A DNA stretch of 64,000 nt from Bacteriovoracia bacterium (GCA_030431635.1 JAUIIL010000001.1:1-64000), one strand, 5' to 3'; shown: positions 53,808 through 62,901, counted from the stretch's first letter. Numbers and translations are program-made. The notes: generated by a model from the sequence alone, not told the origin.

Positions 53808-55130
53808 CTAAAATTGCGAGAGAAAAATTTTGAGTTCAGAACTCTCTTCTTTATGTTGAATTATTTCCTTTAATTTTTTCAACTCATCAATGGTATCAAC
53901 ATCAGTGAGAGGCCCTAGAAGAGCAACACTTCCTTTTTTCTCTAGAATGGATTGAAAAACAGAGAGGGTTTTCTCCGTTGAGTAGGGAACACTTAACCAA
54001 TCCTCATATTCAAGCTTTAGTTTCCCTCCAAAGAGGTAATACCCTCCATCTTGAGCAGGTCCCAAAACAAAATCATGACTATTAAGGGCCAGAAGGGCTT
54101 TTTGGATAATCTCTGTCGATAATTGAGGAGAGTCTGCTCCAATAAAAAGAACCTGCTGATAGATTTGACGAAGTGTCTGATAAGAGTAGTGAAGCCTTTG
54201 TCCAAGCTCCCCACCTCCTTGAGAAAGAGTAAAAAAATCTTTCCAAATATCAAAAGAGCGGGCCTTATCTTCTGCGACAGACCAGTAGGGATAGAAAGAA
54301 TCCGATTGCCCTCTTACTTTCTTGAGAGTTCTTGCAAGAGTTTGACAAGAGAGTGAATGAAATTCTTGTGCCTTTTCTCTTCCAATGCTTTTGGCCAACC
54401 TGGTTTTGAGTTCACTCACTCCTGGTGTTTTGACAAAACAAGCAATGGCCGTTTTTTTGGGAGGAATGAGTAGTAACTTCATTTGTTCCCATGCTTGTTT
54501 GTATGTGAGGAATAAATGCTTGATGGTTGTTTTTAACCACTTCCCTTGGTATTTTCTTGCACTGGTTTTTAGAGAAGCACGAACTCTCTTAAGAGGAATT
54601 TTGAAACGATGACATTTCCAGACAAAATGGTGATCCTCTCCATAAGGAGCGTTTTCATCATAACCGTACAGCAAATGAAAGAGATCTTTTTTCATTGCAA
54701 AACCTTGGTCACCAAATGGCATTTTTAAAAAAGAGCTTCTTAAAAAAACTCCCCATTCATTGAGTTTCATCAGAAAGCTTCCACTATGAAAACTTAAATG
54801 AAAGTAATGAAGAGCATTGGGGCTGTTGAGAAAATTTCGAGCGAGTTGCGTAATGGCCATTTCATCAAAGTGGCTATCAGCATGAAGAAACCAAAGAATT
54901 TCCCTTGTCGCTTTTTTTGCTGCAGTATTCATTTGAATGGCCCTTCCTTGTGGAGAAGGAATCCATTTTAGATAAGAAGTTTCATACTGAAGAGGATTTT
55001 GCTCCGAAACCAAAAGAATTTCAGCTTTTCCAAAAGCGCTTTTCAAGCAAGGTAAGAGTTCTTTCCAGCTCAGATCTCCATTGGCAATAGGAATAATAAT
55101 ACTAACTTGTTGCAAAAAACTTTCTTTCAT
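53808..55130 (-). CDS. Fused GT2 glycosyltransferase and DUF2064 protein
   Basis: 440 residues. Residues 1-225 match the family-2 transferase type named TIGR04283 (VSIIIPIANGD, PQGRAIQMNTAAKKA, LWFLHADSHF, MPFGDQGFAMKKDLF). Residues 226-435 match DUF2064/TIGR04282 (CFVKTPGVSELKTRLAKSIG, VLFIGADSPQLS, FVLGPAQDGGYYLFG, LTDVDTIDEL). The two are often neighbouring or fused genes. TIGRFAM labels them arsenosugar-related, but no ArsM or ArsS is seen here, so that link is unproven. Divergent from the VTT-flavoprotein gene. Confidence 0.85.
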   Translation of the reverse strand: MKESFLQQVSIIIPIANGDLSWKELLPCLKSAFGKAEILLVSEQNPLQYETSYLKWIPSPQGRAIQMNTAAKKATREILWFLHADSHFDEMAITQLARNFLNSPNALHYFHLSFHSGSFLMKLNEWGVFLRSSFLKMPFGDQGFAMKKDLFHLLYGYDENAPYGEDHHFVWKCHRFKIPLKRVRASLKTSARKYQGKWLKTTIKHLFLTYKQAWEQMKLLLIPPKKTAIACFVKTPGVSELKTRLAKSIGREKAQEFHSLSCQTLARTLKKVRGQSDSFYPYWSVAEDKARSFDIWKDFFTLSQGGGELGQRLHYSYQTLRQIYQQVLFIGADSPQLSTEIIQKALLALNSHDFVLGPAQDGGYYLFGGKLKLEYEDWLSVPYSTEKTLSVFQSILEKKGSVALLGPLTDVDTIDELKKLKEIIQHKEESSELKIFLSQF

Positions 55131-55175
55131 GGATAAAACATACCTCTTTCATGAAAAAGATGTAAAATAAAAGCC

Positions 55176-57329
55176 ATGAAAAAAAAATCTTTAATTTCAA
55201 AAATTGGACTCATATTACTGCTTTTAGGATTAGTTTTAGCTGCGAGAAGCTATGGTTTACAAGACTACTTGACGCTTGAATTTATAAAAAGTAACCAGCA
55301 ACTTTTTTACGATTATTATCAAACCCATCAATTTCAAACACTTCTTCTCTATTTTGTCCTTTATGTTTTTTCAACGGCCCTCTCTATACCTGGAGCAACT
55401 CTTTTAACTCTACTGGCCGGAGCTCTTTTTGGTTTTTCAACAGGACTCATCATCGTCTCTTTCGCGAGCTCTCTTGGAGCAACACTGGCCTTTCTTCTTT
55501 CTCGTTTTCTTTTAAGAGATTGGGTTCAACAAAAATTTGGAACAAAGTTAAAAACTTTCAATGAAGGAGTGAAAAAAGAGGGCGCTTTTTATCTCTTATC
55601 GATGAGGTTGATTCCTCTTTTTCCTTTTTTTCTGATTAATATAGCAATGGGACTTACTCCAGTTAGGACTCTAACTTTTTTCTTTGTGAGTCAACTGGGG
55701 ATGCTTCCTGGGACAGCAGTCTATGTTAATGCGGGAAAACAACTCTCTGAAATTGATTCCTTAAAAGGCATTCTCTCCACTGAATTGATTATTTCTTTTG
55801 CTCTTTTGGGACTGTTTCCTCTTGTGGCGAAAAAAATAGTTGCTTTTCTTAAGGCCAAGCGAGTTTATAAAGATTTTAAAAAACCAAAAAAGTTTGATTA
55901 CAATATGATTGTTATTGGAGGGGGATCGGCTGGACTTGTCACTTCCTATATAAGCGCAGCTGTCAAAGCAAAAGTGGCCTTAATTGAAAAACATAAAATG
56001 GGAGGAGACTGCTTAAATACTGGCTGTGTCCCTTCTAAAGCATTAATTAAATCAGCAAAAGTTCTAAGTCTTGCAAAAAGAAGTAAAGATTTCGGGCTTG
56101 ATTCAATTGAAGTTCATTTTAGCTTCAGTGATGTGATGGAGAGAGTTCAAAGAATCATAAAAAAAATAGAGCCTCATGACTCTATCGATCGCTACACGAA
56201 CTTAGGAGTTGAATGTATCGAAGCAGAGGCAAAAATCATCTCTCCTTGGGAAGTAGAGGTTAATGGAAAAGTTCTAACGACAAAAAATATAACAGTAGCA
56301 ACAGGAGCGAGACCTTTTGTCCCCCAAATTCCAGGGATAGAAAAAGTCGATTATCTTGTTTCTGACAATCTTTGGAATTTAAGAGAGCTCCCTCAAAAAT
56401 TTCTCGTTTTAGGAGGAGGTCCTATAGGATGTGAGATTGCTCAGTGTTTTGCGAGATTTGGTTCAAAAGTTACTCAAGTTGAAATGGCCCCAAGAATAAT
56501 GGGTATTGAAGATGAAGAAGTGAGTGCATTTGTAGAGAGAAAGTTAATAAATGATGGAGTTGAAGTTCTCACTCATCATAAGGCCCTAGAGTTTAGAGAT
56601 GCAAAAACTCTTGTTTGCGAGTTTAATGCAAAAGAAGTTTTGATTGAGTTTGATAAAGTTCTTATTGCTGTAGGGAGAAAGGCCAATGTCTCTGGCTTTG
56701 GGTTAGAAGAGCTAGGAGTTGTTTTAAGAGAGAATGGAACCATTGAGGCCAACGATTTTTTGCAGACTAACTTTCCTAATATTTATGTATGTGGAGATGT
56801 AACTGGGCCCTATCAGTTAACTCACACAGCTGCTCATCAAGCATGGTACGCGGCCGTTAATGGTCTTTTTGGTAGTTTTAAGAAATTTAAGGTTGATTAT
56901 AGTGTCATCCCTTGGTGTACTTATACAGATCCAGAAGTTGCGACTGTGGGACTTAATGAAGTGTTTGCTCAAAGAAAAGGTATGAAAAAAGGTATTGATT
57001 ACGAAGTTACTGAATATGAGATTGATGATCTTGATAGGGCCATCACTGAAGATGAGGACTATGGATTTGTTAAAGTTCTGACTGTACCCGGGCGGGATAA
57101 AATCTTAGGGGCCACAATCGTTGGTTCGAGTGCCAGCACTATGATTATCGAGTTTGTTGCGGCCATGAAGCAAGGGTTTGGAATGAATGCTATTTTAGGA
57201 ACAATTCATATTTATCCTACTATGGGAGAGGCCAATAAATATGCTGCAGGAGTTTGGAAAAAGGCCCACGCTCCAGAAAAATTACTCAATTATTTAGAAA
57301 AATTTCACCACTGGATGAGAGGTTCATGA
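55176..57329 (+). CDS. VTT (TVP38/TMEM64) membrane domain fused to flavin disulfide reductase
   Basis: 717 residues. Residues 1-230 are a VTT/TVP38 membrane domain (SIPGATLLTLLAGALFG, GAFYLLSMRLIPLFPFF). From about 243 a pyridine nucleotide-disulfide oxidoreductase follows: MIVIGGGSAGLV (FAD), GGDCLNTGCVPSKAL with redox Cys 279 and 284, FLVLGGGPIGCE (NAD-binding) and HIYPTMGE near the end. It lacks the C-terminal Cys pair of mercuric reductase. TAAAAT (55163-55168) ends 7 bases before the ATG and no Shine-Dalgarno is present. It is probably coupled with the downstream DUF547 gene. Substrate unknown. Confidence 0.85.
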   Translation: MKKKSLISKIGLILLLLGLVLAARSYGLQDYLTLEFIKSNQQLFYDYYQTHQFQTLLLYFVLYVFSTALSIPGATLLTLLAGALFGFSTGLIIVSFASSLGATLAFLLSRFLLRDWVQQKFGTKLKTFNEGVKKEGAFYLLSMRLIPLFPFFLINIAMGLTPVRTLTFFFVSQLGMLPGTAVYVNAGKQLSEIDSLKGILSTELIISFALLGLFPLVAKKIVAFLKAKRVYKDFKKPKKFDYNMIVIGGGSAGLVTSYISAAVKAKVALIEKHKMGGDCLNTGCVPSKALIKSAKVLSLAKRSKDFGLDSIEVHFSFSDVMERVQRIIKKIEPHDSIDRYTNLGVECIEAEAKIISPWEVEVNGKVLTTKNITVATGARPFVPQIPGIEKVDYLVSDNLWNLRELPQKFLVLGGGPIGCEIAQCFARFGSKVTQVEMAPRIMGIEDEEVSAFVERKLINDGVEVLTHHKALEFRDAKTLVCEFNAKEVLIEFDKVLIAVGRKANVSGFGLEELGVVLRENGTIEANDFLQTNFPNIYVCGDVTGPYQLTHTAAHQAWYAAVNGLFGSFKKFKVDYSVIPWCTYTDPEVATVGLNEVFAQRKGMKKGIDYEVTEYEIDDLDRAITEDEDYGFVKVLTVPGRDKILGATIVGSSASTMIIEFVAAMKQGFGMNAILGTIHIYPTMGEANKYAAGVWKKAHAPEKLLNYLEKFHHWMRGS

Positions 57330-58099
57330 TGCGTTTTTTACTTTTCTTTTTTTTACTTGGAAGTGCTTTAGGCTTTGATCAAACTCATAGAGTTTGGAAT
57401 GAAATGCTTAAGCGCCATCTTGTTGAAAAAGATGGACAAACTTATGTTAACTATAAAAAATTTCTCGATCGTAGAGAAAAACTTAATGATTATTTAAAAT
57501 CAATGTCTGATGTTAAACCAGTTGAGTTTGGACGCTTCAATAAAGAAGAGCAACTAGCTTTTCTCATTAATGCTTATAATGCTTTTACCATTGCGGCGAT
57601 ACTGGACAATATTCATGTGAAATCAATTAAAGATATCAAAAAGGTTTGGGGAGAAGAAAAGGGGTGGTTTAGCTCTGTTTGGAAAATCAAATTCTTTCAT
57701 TTTCTTGGACAGAAGCGAAGTCTTGACTGGATAGAGCATGAGAAATTGAGAAAGGACTATAAAGAACCTAGGATTCATGCCGCTATTAATTGTGCTTCCA
57801 TTGGTTGCCCGGCCTTACGGAGCGAAGCTTTTGTGGCAGAGAAACTTGAAGAACAATTAGAAGAAGGGATGAAGTCTTTTTTAAATGATAAAACGAAGAA
57901 CTATTTCGATTCAAAAGAAAAGAAACTCAAGCTCTCTCAAATATTTGAATGGTTTGGTGAAGATTTTAAAGAAAGTGGAGGGGTGAAAGAGTTTGCTCTC
58001 AAGTATATGAGTCTTTCAGCAGATGAAACTCAATTAGCGATAAAAAGTGAAGTGGAGTTTAATGAGTATGATTGGTCATTAAACTCCATTAACGAATAA
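57326..58099 (+). CDS. DUF547 secreted protein
   Basis: 257 residues from ATG 57326, which overlaps the upstream stop (ATGA); the longer frame from 57254 is inside the previous gene. Signal MMRFLLFFFLLGSALG. DUF547 landmarks: FLINAYNAFTIAAIL, RIHAAINCASIGCPALRSEAF and AFALKYM-like end. Function unsettled; the two Cys in NCASIGC are conserved in the family. The combination with the VTT-flavoprotein and TIGR04283/DUF2064 genes recurs in other bacteria, pointing to a shared redox or glycosylation pathway (inference). Convergent overlap of 11 bp with the next gene. Confidence 0.8.
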   Translation: MMRFLLFFFLLGSALGFDQTHRVWNEMLKRHLVEKDGQTYVNYKKFLDRREKLNDYLKSMSDVKPVEFGRFNKEEQLAFLINAYNAFTIAAILDNIHVKSIKDIKKVWGEEKGWFSSVWKIKFFHFLGQKRSLDWIEHEKLRKDYKEPRIHAAINCASIGCPALRSEAFVAEKLEEQLEEGMKSFLNDKTKNYFDSKEKKLKLSQIFEWFGEDFKESGGVKEFALKYMSLSADETQLAIKSEVEFNEYDWSLNSINE

Positions 58100-58634
58100 G
58101 TCCTGTACTATAAGGGTATGGGCCATAAGGAATAGGTCCTGGATAAGCTGGAGTAAAACGTCCTCCATTATAAATGTTTCCACCAGCGGTGATGCCTAAG
58201 TTTCCACCAACTGTTATTCCCCCTAGGAGAAGCTGAGCAAGCACTGGAGATAGTCCACCGAGATTAAGTCCTACTCTTGCTCCTGCACCATATCCTCCAA
58301 ATCTCCCAATTCCACCGGGAGTACCCCATCCTGGTTGTCTTTGCCCAGTGAGTGGATTAATTCCCATTCCAAAAGTTGAATTAAAGCCGTTAAAAGCGTA
58401 AGGATTATAGAAAGCTCCAGTTGGGGCGTAAGAGCCCAAAAGAAAATTTGTATTTCCACTAAGTCCAAAACCTCCGCCGCAGATTCCTGAACAACCTCCA
58501 GCTCCAAATCCCATGGAAGCTCCTAATCCAAAATTAACAGAAGGATTAAAGCATTCTCCAACTGGGAAGTAAGCGTTCGCACTTAGGCTTCCCAGTGATA
58601 CAAGTAATGTGAAAAGGACAAATACTCTTTTCAT
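58089..58634 (-). CDS. Gly-rich secreted protein (trio gene 3)
   Basis: 181 residues. Signal MKRVFVLFTLLVSLGSLSANA. The mature part is Gly/Asn/Pro-rich (FGAGGCSGICGGGFGLSGN, GGYGAGARVGLNLGG) with low complexity and three Cys. Such composition fits a surface or envelope structural protein. Third gene after the sigma-54-type site at 59506-59522. No enzyme motif. Confidence 0.6.
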   Translation of the reverse strand: MKRVFVLFTLLVSLGSLSANAYFPVGECFNPSVNFGLGASMGFGAGGCSGICGGGFGLSGNTNFLLGSYAPTGAFYNPYAFNGFNSTFGMGINPLTGQRQPGWGTPGGIGRFGGYGAGARVGLNLGGLSPVLAQLLLGGITVGGNLGITAGGNIYNGGRFTPAYPGPIPYGPYPYSTGLIR

Positions 58635-58643
58635 AATTTCCTC

Positions 58644-59063
58644 TTACATCGTTTGAGCTTGAAAAAATTGGTTGTTAGTTGGAAGTCCTGTATAAGGATC
58701 AGCATACCCACGACCTTGATTCCAAACACCTGGCCACATTTGGTTTCCACCTGACCAGTTCACTTGCTGGCCAACACGTCCGCCACCTCTGGCAATTCTT
58801 GGCATTTGTTGTCCTTGCATATATGGATTTTGCCACATATTCCAGTTGTTGAATTGATTCATGAAAGAGTAGTTTTGCCCTCCCATAAAACAAGCGTATT
58901 CCATTCCTGTAAAACAGCTGTTCGCGCTAATTCCAGCGTTAATGTTAAGACCTAGGTTTCCAAAACCATTATTTAGGTTTAAGAAAGCTTTTGCTTCATT
59001 CATCATTGCTGTTGAGCTTAAAAGCGCAACTGCTAAAAACATCATTCTTATTGTTCTCTTCAT
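58644..59063 (-). CDS. Gly/Asn-rich secreted protein (trio gene 2)
   Basis: 139 residues. Signal MKRTIRMMFLAVALLSS then AMMNEAKA. The mature part is rich in Asn, Gly and aromatic residues (FLNLNNGFGNLGLNINAG, FMNQFNNWNMWQNPYM) with two Cys (SCFTG, ACFMGG). It lies 9 bases before the next gene of the set. No family recognised. Confidence 0.6.
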   Translation of the reverse strand: MKRTIRMMFLAVALLSSTAMMNEAKAFLNLNNGFGNLGLNINAGISANSCFTGMEYACFMGGQNYSFMNQFNNWNMWQNPYMQGQQMPRIARGGGRVGQQVNWSGGNQMWPGVWNQGRGYADPYTGLPTNNQFFQAQTM

Positions 59064-59074
59064 TCTCTACCTCT

Positions 59075-59455
59075 CTATTGTTGTTGACCGTATCCGAGTC
59101 GATTTAATAAATTATTATAATATGTCCTGTGATCTTCTAATGCACTGTCGTAGTACCTGGCTCTATTATCAACTGGTAAAACAGACCATGGATTATACCA
59201 GTTTTGATTTTGGTTTCTAATCTCACCAATTTTATTTCTTGCCGTACAAATTGGAGATGTTGGGTTATATAAACAAAGAGAGCTTGGTGCTCTTCCACTC
59301 CAGTAAAAACTAGAGTCTAATCCTAGATCTACATAAGGAGCATAGGGATTAAAAAATGGGTTTGAGTCTAGTGAATGTCCTATAAGTCTGGCCGAAGTGT
59401 GGCCAGATACTGTCAAAAACATTGACACTGCTAACAAAAATACACATCTTTTCAT
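59075..59455 (-). CDS. Small Asn/Tyr-rich secreted protein (trio gene 1)
   Basis: 126 residues. Signal MKRCVFLLAVSMFLTVSGHTSA. Rich in Asn, Pro and Tyr (SNPFFNPYAPYVDLG, NQNQNWYNPW) with two Cys (SLCLYNPTSPIC). First gene after the sigma-54-type promoter, leaving a leader of about 40 bases. Together with the two genes after it, it forms a compact secreted-protein operon of unknown use. Confidence 0.6.
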   Translation of the reverse strand: MKRCVFLLAVSMFLTVSGHTSARLIGHSLDSNPFFNPYAPYVDLGLDSSFYWSGRAPSSLCLYNPTSPICTARNKIGEIRNQNQNWYNPWSVLPVDNRARYYDSALEDHRTYYNNLLNRLGYGQQQ

Positions 59456-59505
59456 AAGCTAAATCCTTAATAATCTGTTATTAAAGTTCTGTTACTAAAT
59501 AACAT

Positions 59506-59522
59506 TGCAGGAGTCGTGCCAA
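59506..59522 (-). promoter_or_regulatory. Sigma-54-type promoter for the Gly-rich trio
   Basis: Minus strand TTGGCACG-ACTC-CTGCA matches the consensus TTGGCACG-N4-TTGCW except C for T at the first -12 base. Spacing is exact. Transcription would start near 59495 and lead into the gene ending at 59455. Confidence 0.6.
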
Positions 59523-59532
59523 AACCGCTAAA

Positions 59533-60090
59533 ATGGAAACTATGCAAATCTATCCATTCGCAGGCATTCACCCCGACCTTGGTAGAGGAGTTTTTATCGC
59601 TCCTGGAGCTATTGTTATAGGAGAGGTCAAAATAGGTAATAACTCTTCTTTATGGTTTAATTCCGTGGCAAGAGGGGATTGTAATGCCATCACTATTGGG
59701 GAGAATACGAATATTCAAGATCTTTGCATGCTTCATGTAACTGAAGAGTATGAGCTAATCATTGGAAGTAATGTGAGCATTGGCCATAGTGTGACTTTGC
59801 ATGGGTGTGAAGTGAAAGACTCTTGTCTTATTGGTATGGGGGCAACTCTACTTGATGGGGCGATTATTAATAAAGAATCAATTGTGGCCGCAGGCTCTTT
59901 AGTTCCTCCTGGCAAGGAATATCCCGAAGGAATGATGATTATGGGGTCTCCAGCCAAAGCTGTCCGTGAGTTAACTGCAGAAGAAAAGACCATGGCCAGT
60001 CAGCACTATAAGTCTTACCTTGGGTATAAAAAAGAATTTCAGACTGATGAGTCTTTTATTAAGGCCCTACAAGAGCACGACCGCCAATAA
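59533..60090 (+). CDS. Gamma-carbonic-anhydrase-like hexapeptide protein
   Basis: 185 residues (ATG 59533; ATG 59542 also possible). Left-handed beta-helix built of hexapeptides: IAPGAIVIGEVKIGNNSSLWF, DNTNIQDLCMLHVT-like and LIGMGATLLDGAII. His residues in MLHVT and SIGHSVTLHGC are the zinc ligands of gamma-class carbonic anhydrases. It resembles YrdA/PaaY; activity is often uncertain. Overlaps crcB by 32 bp, tail to tail. Confidence 0.85.
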   Translation: METMQIYPFAGIHPDLGRGVFIAPGAIVIGEVKIGNNSSLWFNSVARGDCNAITIGENTNIQDLCMLHVTEEYELIIGSNVSIGHSVTLHGCEVKDSCLIGMGATLLDGAIINKESIVAAGSLVPPGKEYPEGMMIMGSPAKAVRELTAEEKTMASQHYKSYLGYKKEFQTDESFIKALQEHDRQ

Positions 60091-60424
60091 AGGCCAGTAG
60101 ACATACTCCTATATTAAGCAAGATATTCAATATTCCCCAAAAAGCATGATGGTTTTCAATTAAGTGAATATTTTGCGAAGTGAAGGTGGAAAAAGTCGTC
60201 AGGGCTCCAAGAAAACCGATACTAAGACCTTGAGTTAATGCAGGAGAAAGGTGGATTTTCATCCCTGTTGTGCTTAATACTCCTGCCAAAAAACAGCCTA
60301 AAGTATTCGCAATTAATGTAGCGAATGGAAAATGATGAATAATCATGGAGCTACCTAGAAAATGAATCGCGTATCTCGTCAGTGCTCCTAGCGCACCACC
60401 TAGACTAATATAGAGAATATCCAT
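60059..60424 (-). CDS. crcB: CrcB/FluC fluoride exporter
   Basis: 121 residues with four membrane segments. Family landmarks: GGALGALTRYAIH, FATLIANTLGCFLAGVLST and GFLGALTTFSTFT. CrcB dimers form a fluoride channel that protects from fluoride. Convergent overlap of 32 bp with the gamma-carbonic-anhydrase gene. Confidence 0.88.
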   Translation of the reverse strand: MDILYISLGGALGALTRYAIHFLGSSMIIHHFPFATLIANTLGCFLAGVLSTTGMKIHLSPALTQGLSIGFLGALTTFSTFTSQNIHLIENHHAFWGILNILLNIGVCLLAFIGGRALVGP

Positions 60425-60460
60425 TTCTTTATTAAACTCTAAGAAAGAAGTTTTGTCGAA

Positions 60461-61939
60461 TTAATCAGATGTACGCAAAATCTCTTCTAGTTCTTTAAGG
60501 AGTTTGTCTGAAGGGTATTCTCCCTTATCCCTAGTTGTGGCGAGAATTCTGATGAGAAGATTTTCAATCAAATCCTGAGTTTTTCGTGAAATCCCTTTTT
60601 GAAGAGATTGGATGAGTTTTTGTTCAATGGCAGTATTGTCCATATTTTGAAAAGCAGCTTCTATCGGTTTTGTAATGGAAGAGTCAAGATTATCAAAAGT
60701 TTGGAAGATAATGTTTTTAAATTTTTCATGGTTAAAGATTCTATTTGTAAATATAACTTTAGAATCAACAATATTAATTTTTATGCCAGTTTGTTTTTTA
60801 GGAGAAGACTCTTTTCCTAAAAAAAGAATGATTTCATCTCCCATTTTTTTCAACTGTTCTTCTCTCCAGCTTTGAAGTTGATTAAGTTTCTCCAAAGAGA
60901 AAGTTTCAAAACTTTTAAATTCTGGGTATTGAGAATAGATAAATTCTCTTATTTCAGTGACACTTGTCCTGTCTTCGTAGAGAAGATCGAGTAGAGAGTA
61001 AAATTGAGTGGGACTACTTTTAATAAGGTATTTAAAAATATTAAGATCTGTTGATTGTCTATTTTGATACATTCTTTGAATGGATGCTTTAAGAGTTGGC
61101 TGCAAGATGGCCAGGATATCAGCGCTTTTGACTTTTATCGCCGTATACTTCTCTGGTGCTTGAAAATAATCACTGGCCATAAGGTTGATAGCAAGTTTCT
61201 CTTTTTCTCTTTTCCCCAAAAAAGAGATGATTTCATTTTTATCAAGGATGAGAAAACTCTCGAGCGATTCTGAAAACTCTTTTTTCTCTAGTTTTTGATA
61301 AAGTTGAATCCTCTCAATAATATATTCAACCTTTTTTCGTAACTTCCTACTCATATGAATTGTTTCAATAGATTTTAAGTGTTTTAAAAGATCCGTGTTT
61401 TGATGAATGTCGAGGTCGTACATCAGAGTTAAGAGGTTTTCAAATTCAATACTTAAGTCATTTTGAGCTCTTTTCATTTCCTTATTAATAAAACTTTTAA
61501 AATAGTCAGAAAAAGAAGGGTTTTTATCAATCGCAGTCCTGAGGTTTTCTTTTAAGATCAATGGAATCACATCTGCATCAAGACCCACATGAACAAACTC
61601 ATCAATAACTTCAATATAATTAGATTCTCCTCCAAGAGTATAGTCTTCTCTCACTTTTCTAAAATTATGAGATTTAACCTGTCCCATCTTGGCCATGGCC
61701 ATTTCAAGATTTCTTTTAAGATTGTTATCATGGGTTTCGACGTAGAGATCATAAAGTTTGTCATACTTTTTTAATGAGAAGCGAACTTGATCGGATGGTT
61801 TTTCTGCTCGCAAAACGTCATCCAATATTTTTTTGATTTCACGAGGGATGTTATCAACAATAAAGAGAGGATTACAATTTCTTCCAAAACCAGCGTAGAG
61901 GTTAAGCCCAAATAAAACTAAAAGACAGAGAGTTTTCAT
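60461..61939 (-). CDS. Large helical secreted protein, unknown
   Basis: 492 residues. Signal MKTLCLLVLFGLNLYAGFG. The rest is long charged helices (EKLAINLMASDYFQ, LIENLLIRILATT) without Cys beyond one near the N-terminus and without a catalytic motif. It is translationally coupled to the gene upstream (TAATG overlap at 61937-61941), which encodes a transglycosylase-like protein, so it may be its periplasmic partner. No family recognised. Confidence 0.6.
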   Translation of the reverse strand: MKTLCLLVLFGLNLYAGFGRNCNPLFIVDNIPREIKKILDDVLRAEKPSDQVRFSLKKYDKLYDLYVETHDNNLKRNLEMAMAKMGQVKSHNFRKVREDYTLGGESNYIEVIDEFVHVGLDADVIPLILKENLRTAIDKNPSFSDYFKSFINKEMKRAQNDLSIEFENLLTLMYDLDIHQNTDLLKHLKSIETIHMSRKLRKKVEYIIERIQLYQKLEKKEFSESLESFLILDKNEIISFLGKREKEKLAINLMASDYFQAPEKYTAIKVKSADILAILQPTLKASIQRMYQNRQSTDLNIFKYLIKSSPTQFYSLLDLLYEDRTSVTEIREFIYSQYPEFKSFETFSLEKLNQLQSWREEQLKKMGDEIILFLGKESSPKKQTGIKINIVDSKVIFTNRIFNHEKFKNIIFQTFDNLDSSITKPIEAAFQNMDNTAIEQKLIQSLQKGISRKTQDLIENLLIRILATTRDKGEYPSDKLLKELEEILRTSD

Positions 61940-62901
61940 TAGTAATGTGTCCTATCTAGGCTTGCTTCCATGGACTCATTAATATCTAGATCGGAAAAAT
62001 GAGAGTCAAATTCTTTTTGCCTTTCAACCAGCTCTTCAATAGCATAACGAGCATTTGATTCTAGAGTATCCATCTGATACTTGGTAGCGCTGTTATAAGC
62101 TCTAATGGCAGCGTAGTAATAATCAGACATTTCTTTTTTCTCTTTGGATCTCTCTATCACTTCAGAGAGTTTTACTTTTAATAACACAGCTCCATAAACT
62201 AAGGATGTTAATGGGTCAGAGAGCATCTGCCTTTTAAAAAAACGCCGAGCATAGTGAGAGTTCTCTTTTGTCCAGCTAAAGACAGAAGTTTCCTTGGGGG
62301 TATCTTTATGGATAACTTTCTTTGTGTAAAGATCATAATTGGCCATATCATGACCAGGTTCAGCCCTCTCCCAAATCTGAATCCACCTCCCTTCATGTGT
62401 TAGAGGAGAAATACAGCTATTAAGTTTTTGAGAAAAATACTTAACAACTTCAGAACGAGCATTTCTTTTATTGTTTATTCCGCGCTCTCTTGCGTGTTCA
62501 CTTTGAAAGTAGCCAATTTGATCGTTAACTTCTCTAATCCCAGTGGAAGTCATTTGAGTGAGCCCGACAGCGAAAGCATTTGCCTTACTATTTCCAAGAA
62601 CATTGTAGCGTGATTCTCCGTAAACAAGACCTGAGAGAAAAAAAGGATCGATCTCAAAACAATCGGCAACTCCGATGATAAGTTGAGAGAGAACAAGAGA
62701 AGAGATAGAGTTCTTCTCCCTCTTACCAGTAGTGCTATCTTCAGCTATAACATCTTTAACAAAACGTCTTAAAAGATGAGGTGAGAGTTTTATTTTTTTA
62801 TGATGGACAAGAGGTTTCAGAGTATAGGAAGTTTTCCAAGAACCTCTTGGATAAGCTACTGACAGCAGTACAAAAGTAAAAAATAAAACGAGAGTGCGCA
62901 T
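61939..62901 (-). CDS. SLT-like lytic transglycosylase candidate
   Basis: 320 residues from the ATG at 62901 (MRTLVLFFTFVLLSVA, signal peptide); a longer frame to 62934 adds a polar stretch. FFLSGLVYGESRYNVLG carries a candidate catalytic Glu, followed by SKANAFAVGLTQMTSTGI, the pattern of SLT-fold enzymes. The C-terminal half is helical and charged. It would cut peptidoglycan in the periplasm. Coupled by a TAATG overlap to the downstream unknown gene. Confidence 0.65.
   Translation of the reverse strand: MRTLVLFFTFVLLSVAYPRGSWKTSYTLKPLVHHKKIKLSPHLLRRFVKDVIAEDSTTGKREKNSISSLVLSQLIIGVADCFEIDPFFLSGLVYGESRYNVLGNSKANAFAVGLTQMTSTGIREVNDQIGYFQSEHARERGINNKRNARSEVVKYFSQKLNSCISPLTHEGRWIQIWERAEPGHDMANYDLYTKKVIHKDTPKETSVFSWTKENSHYARRFFKRQMLSDPLTSLVYGAVLLKVKLSEVIERSKEKKEMSDYYYAAIRAYNSATKYQMDTLESNARYAIEELVERQKEFDSHFSDLDINESMEASLDRTHY

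Noticed and set aside
53808-55130. Arsenosugar biosynthesis enzyme
   Set aside because: Family labels suggest it, but no arsenic methylase or arsenosugar synthase gene is present, so only the fold-level call is kept.
55176-57329. Mercuric reductase (merA)
   Set aside because: The flavoprotein core is similar, but the C-terminal Cys pair and the N-terminal metal-binding domain are missing.
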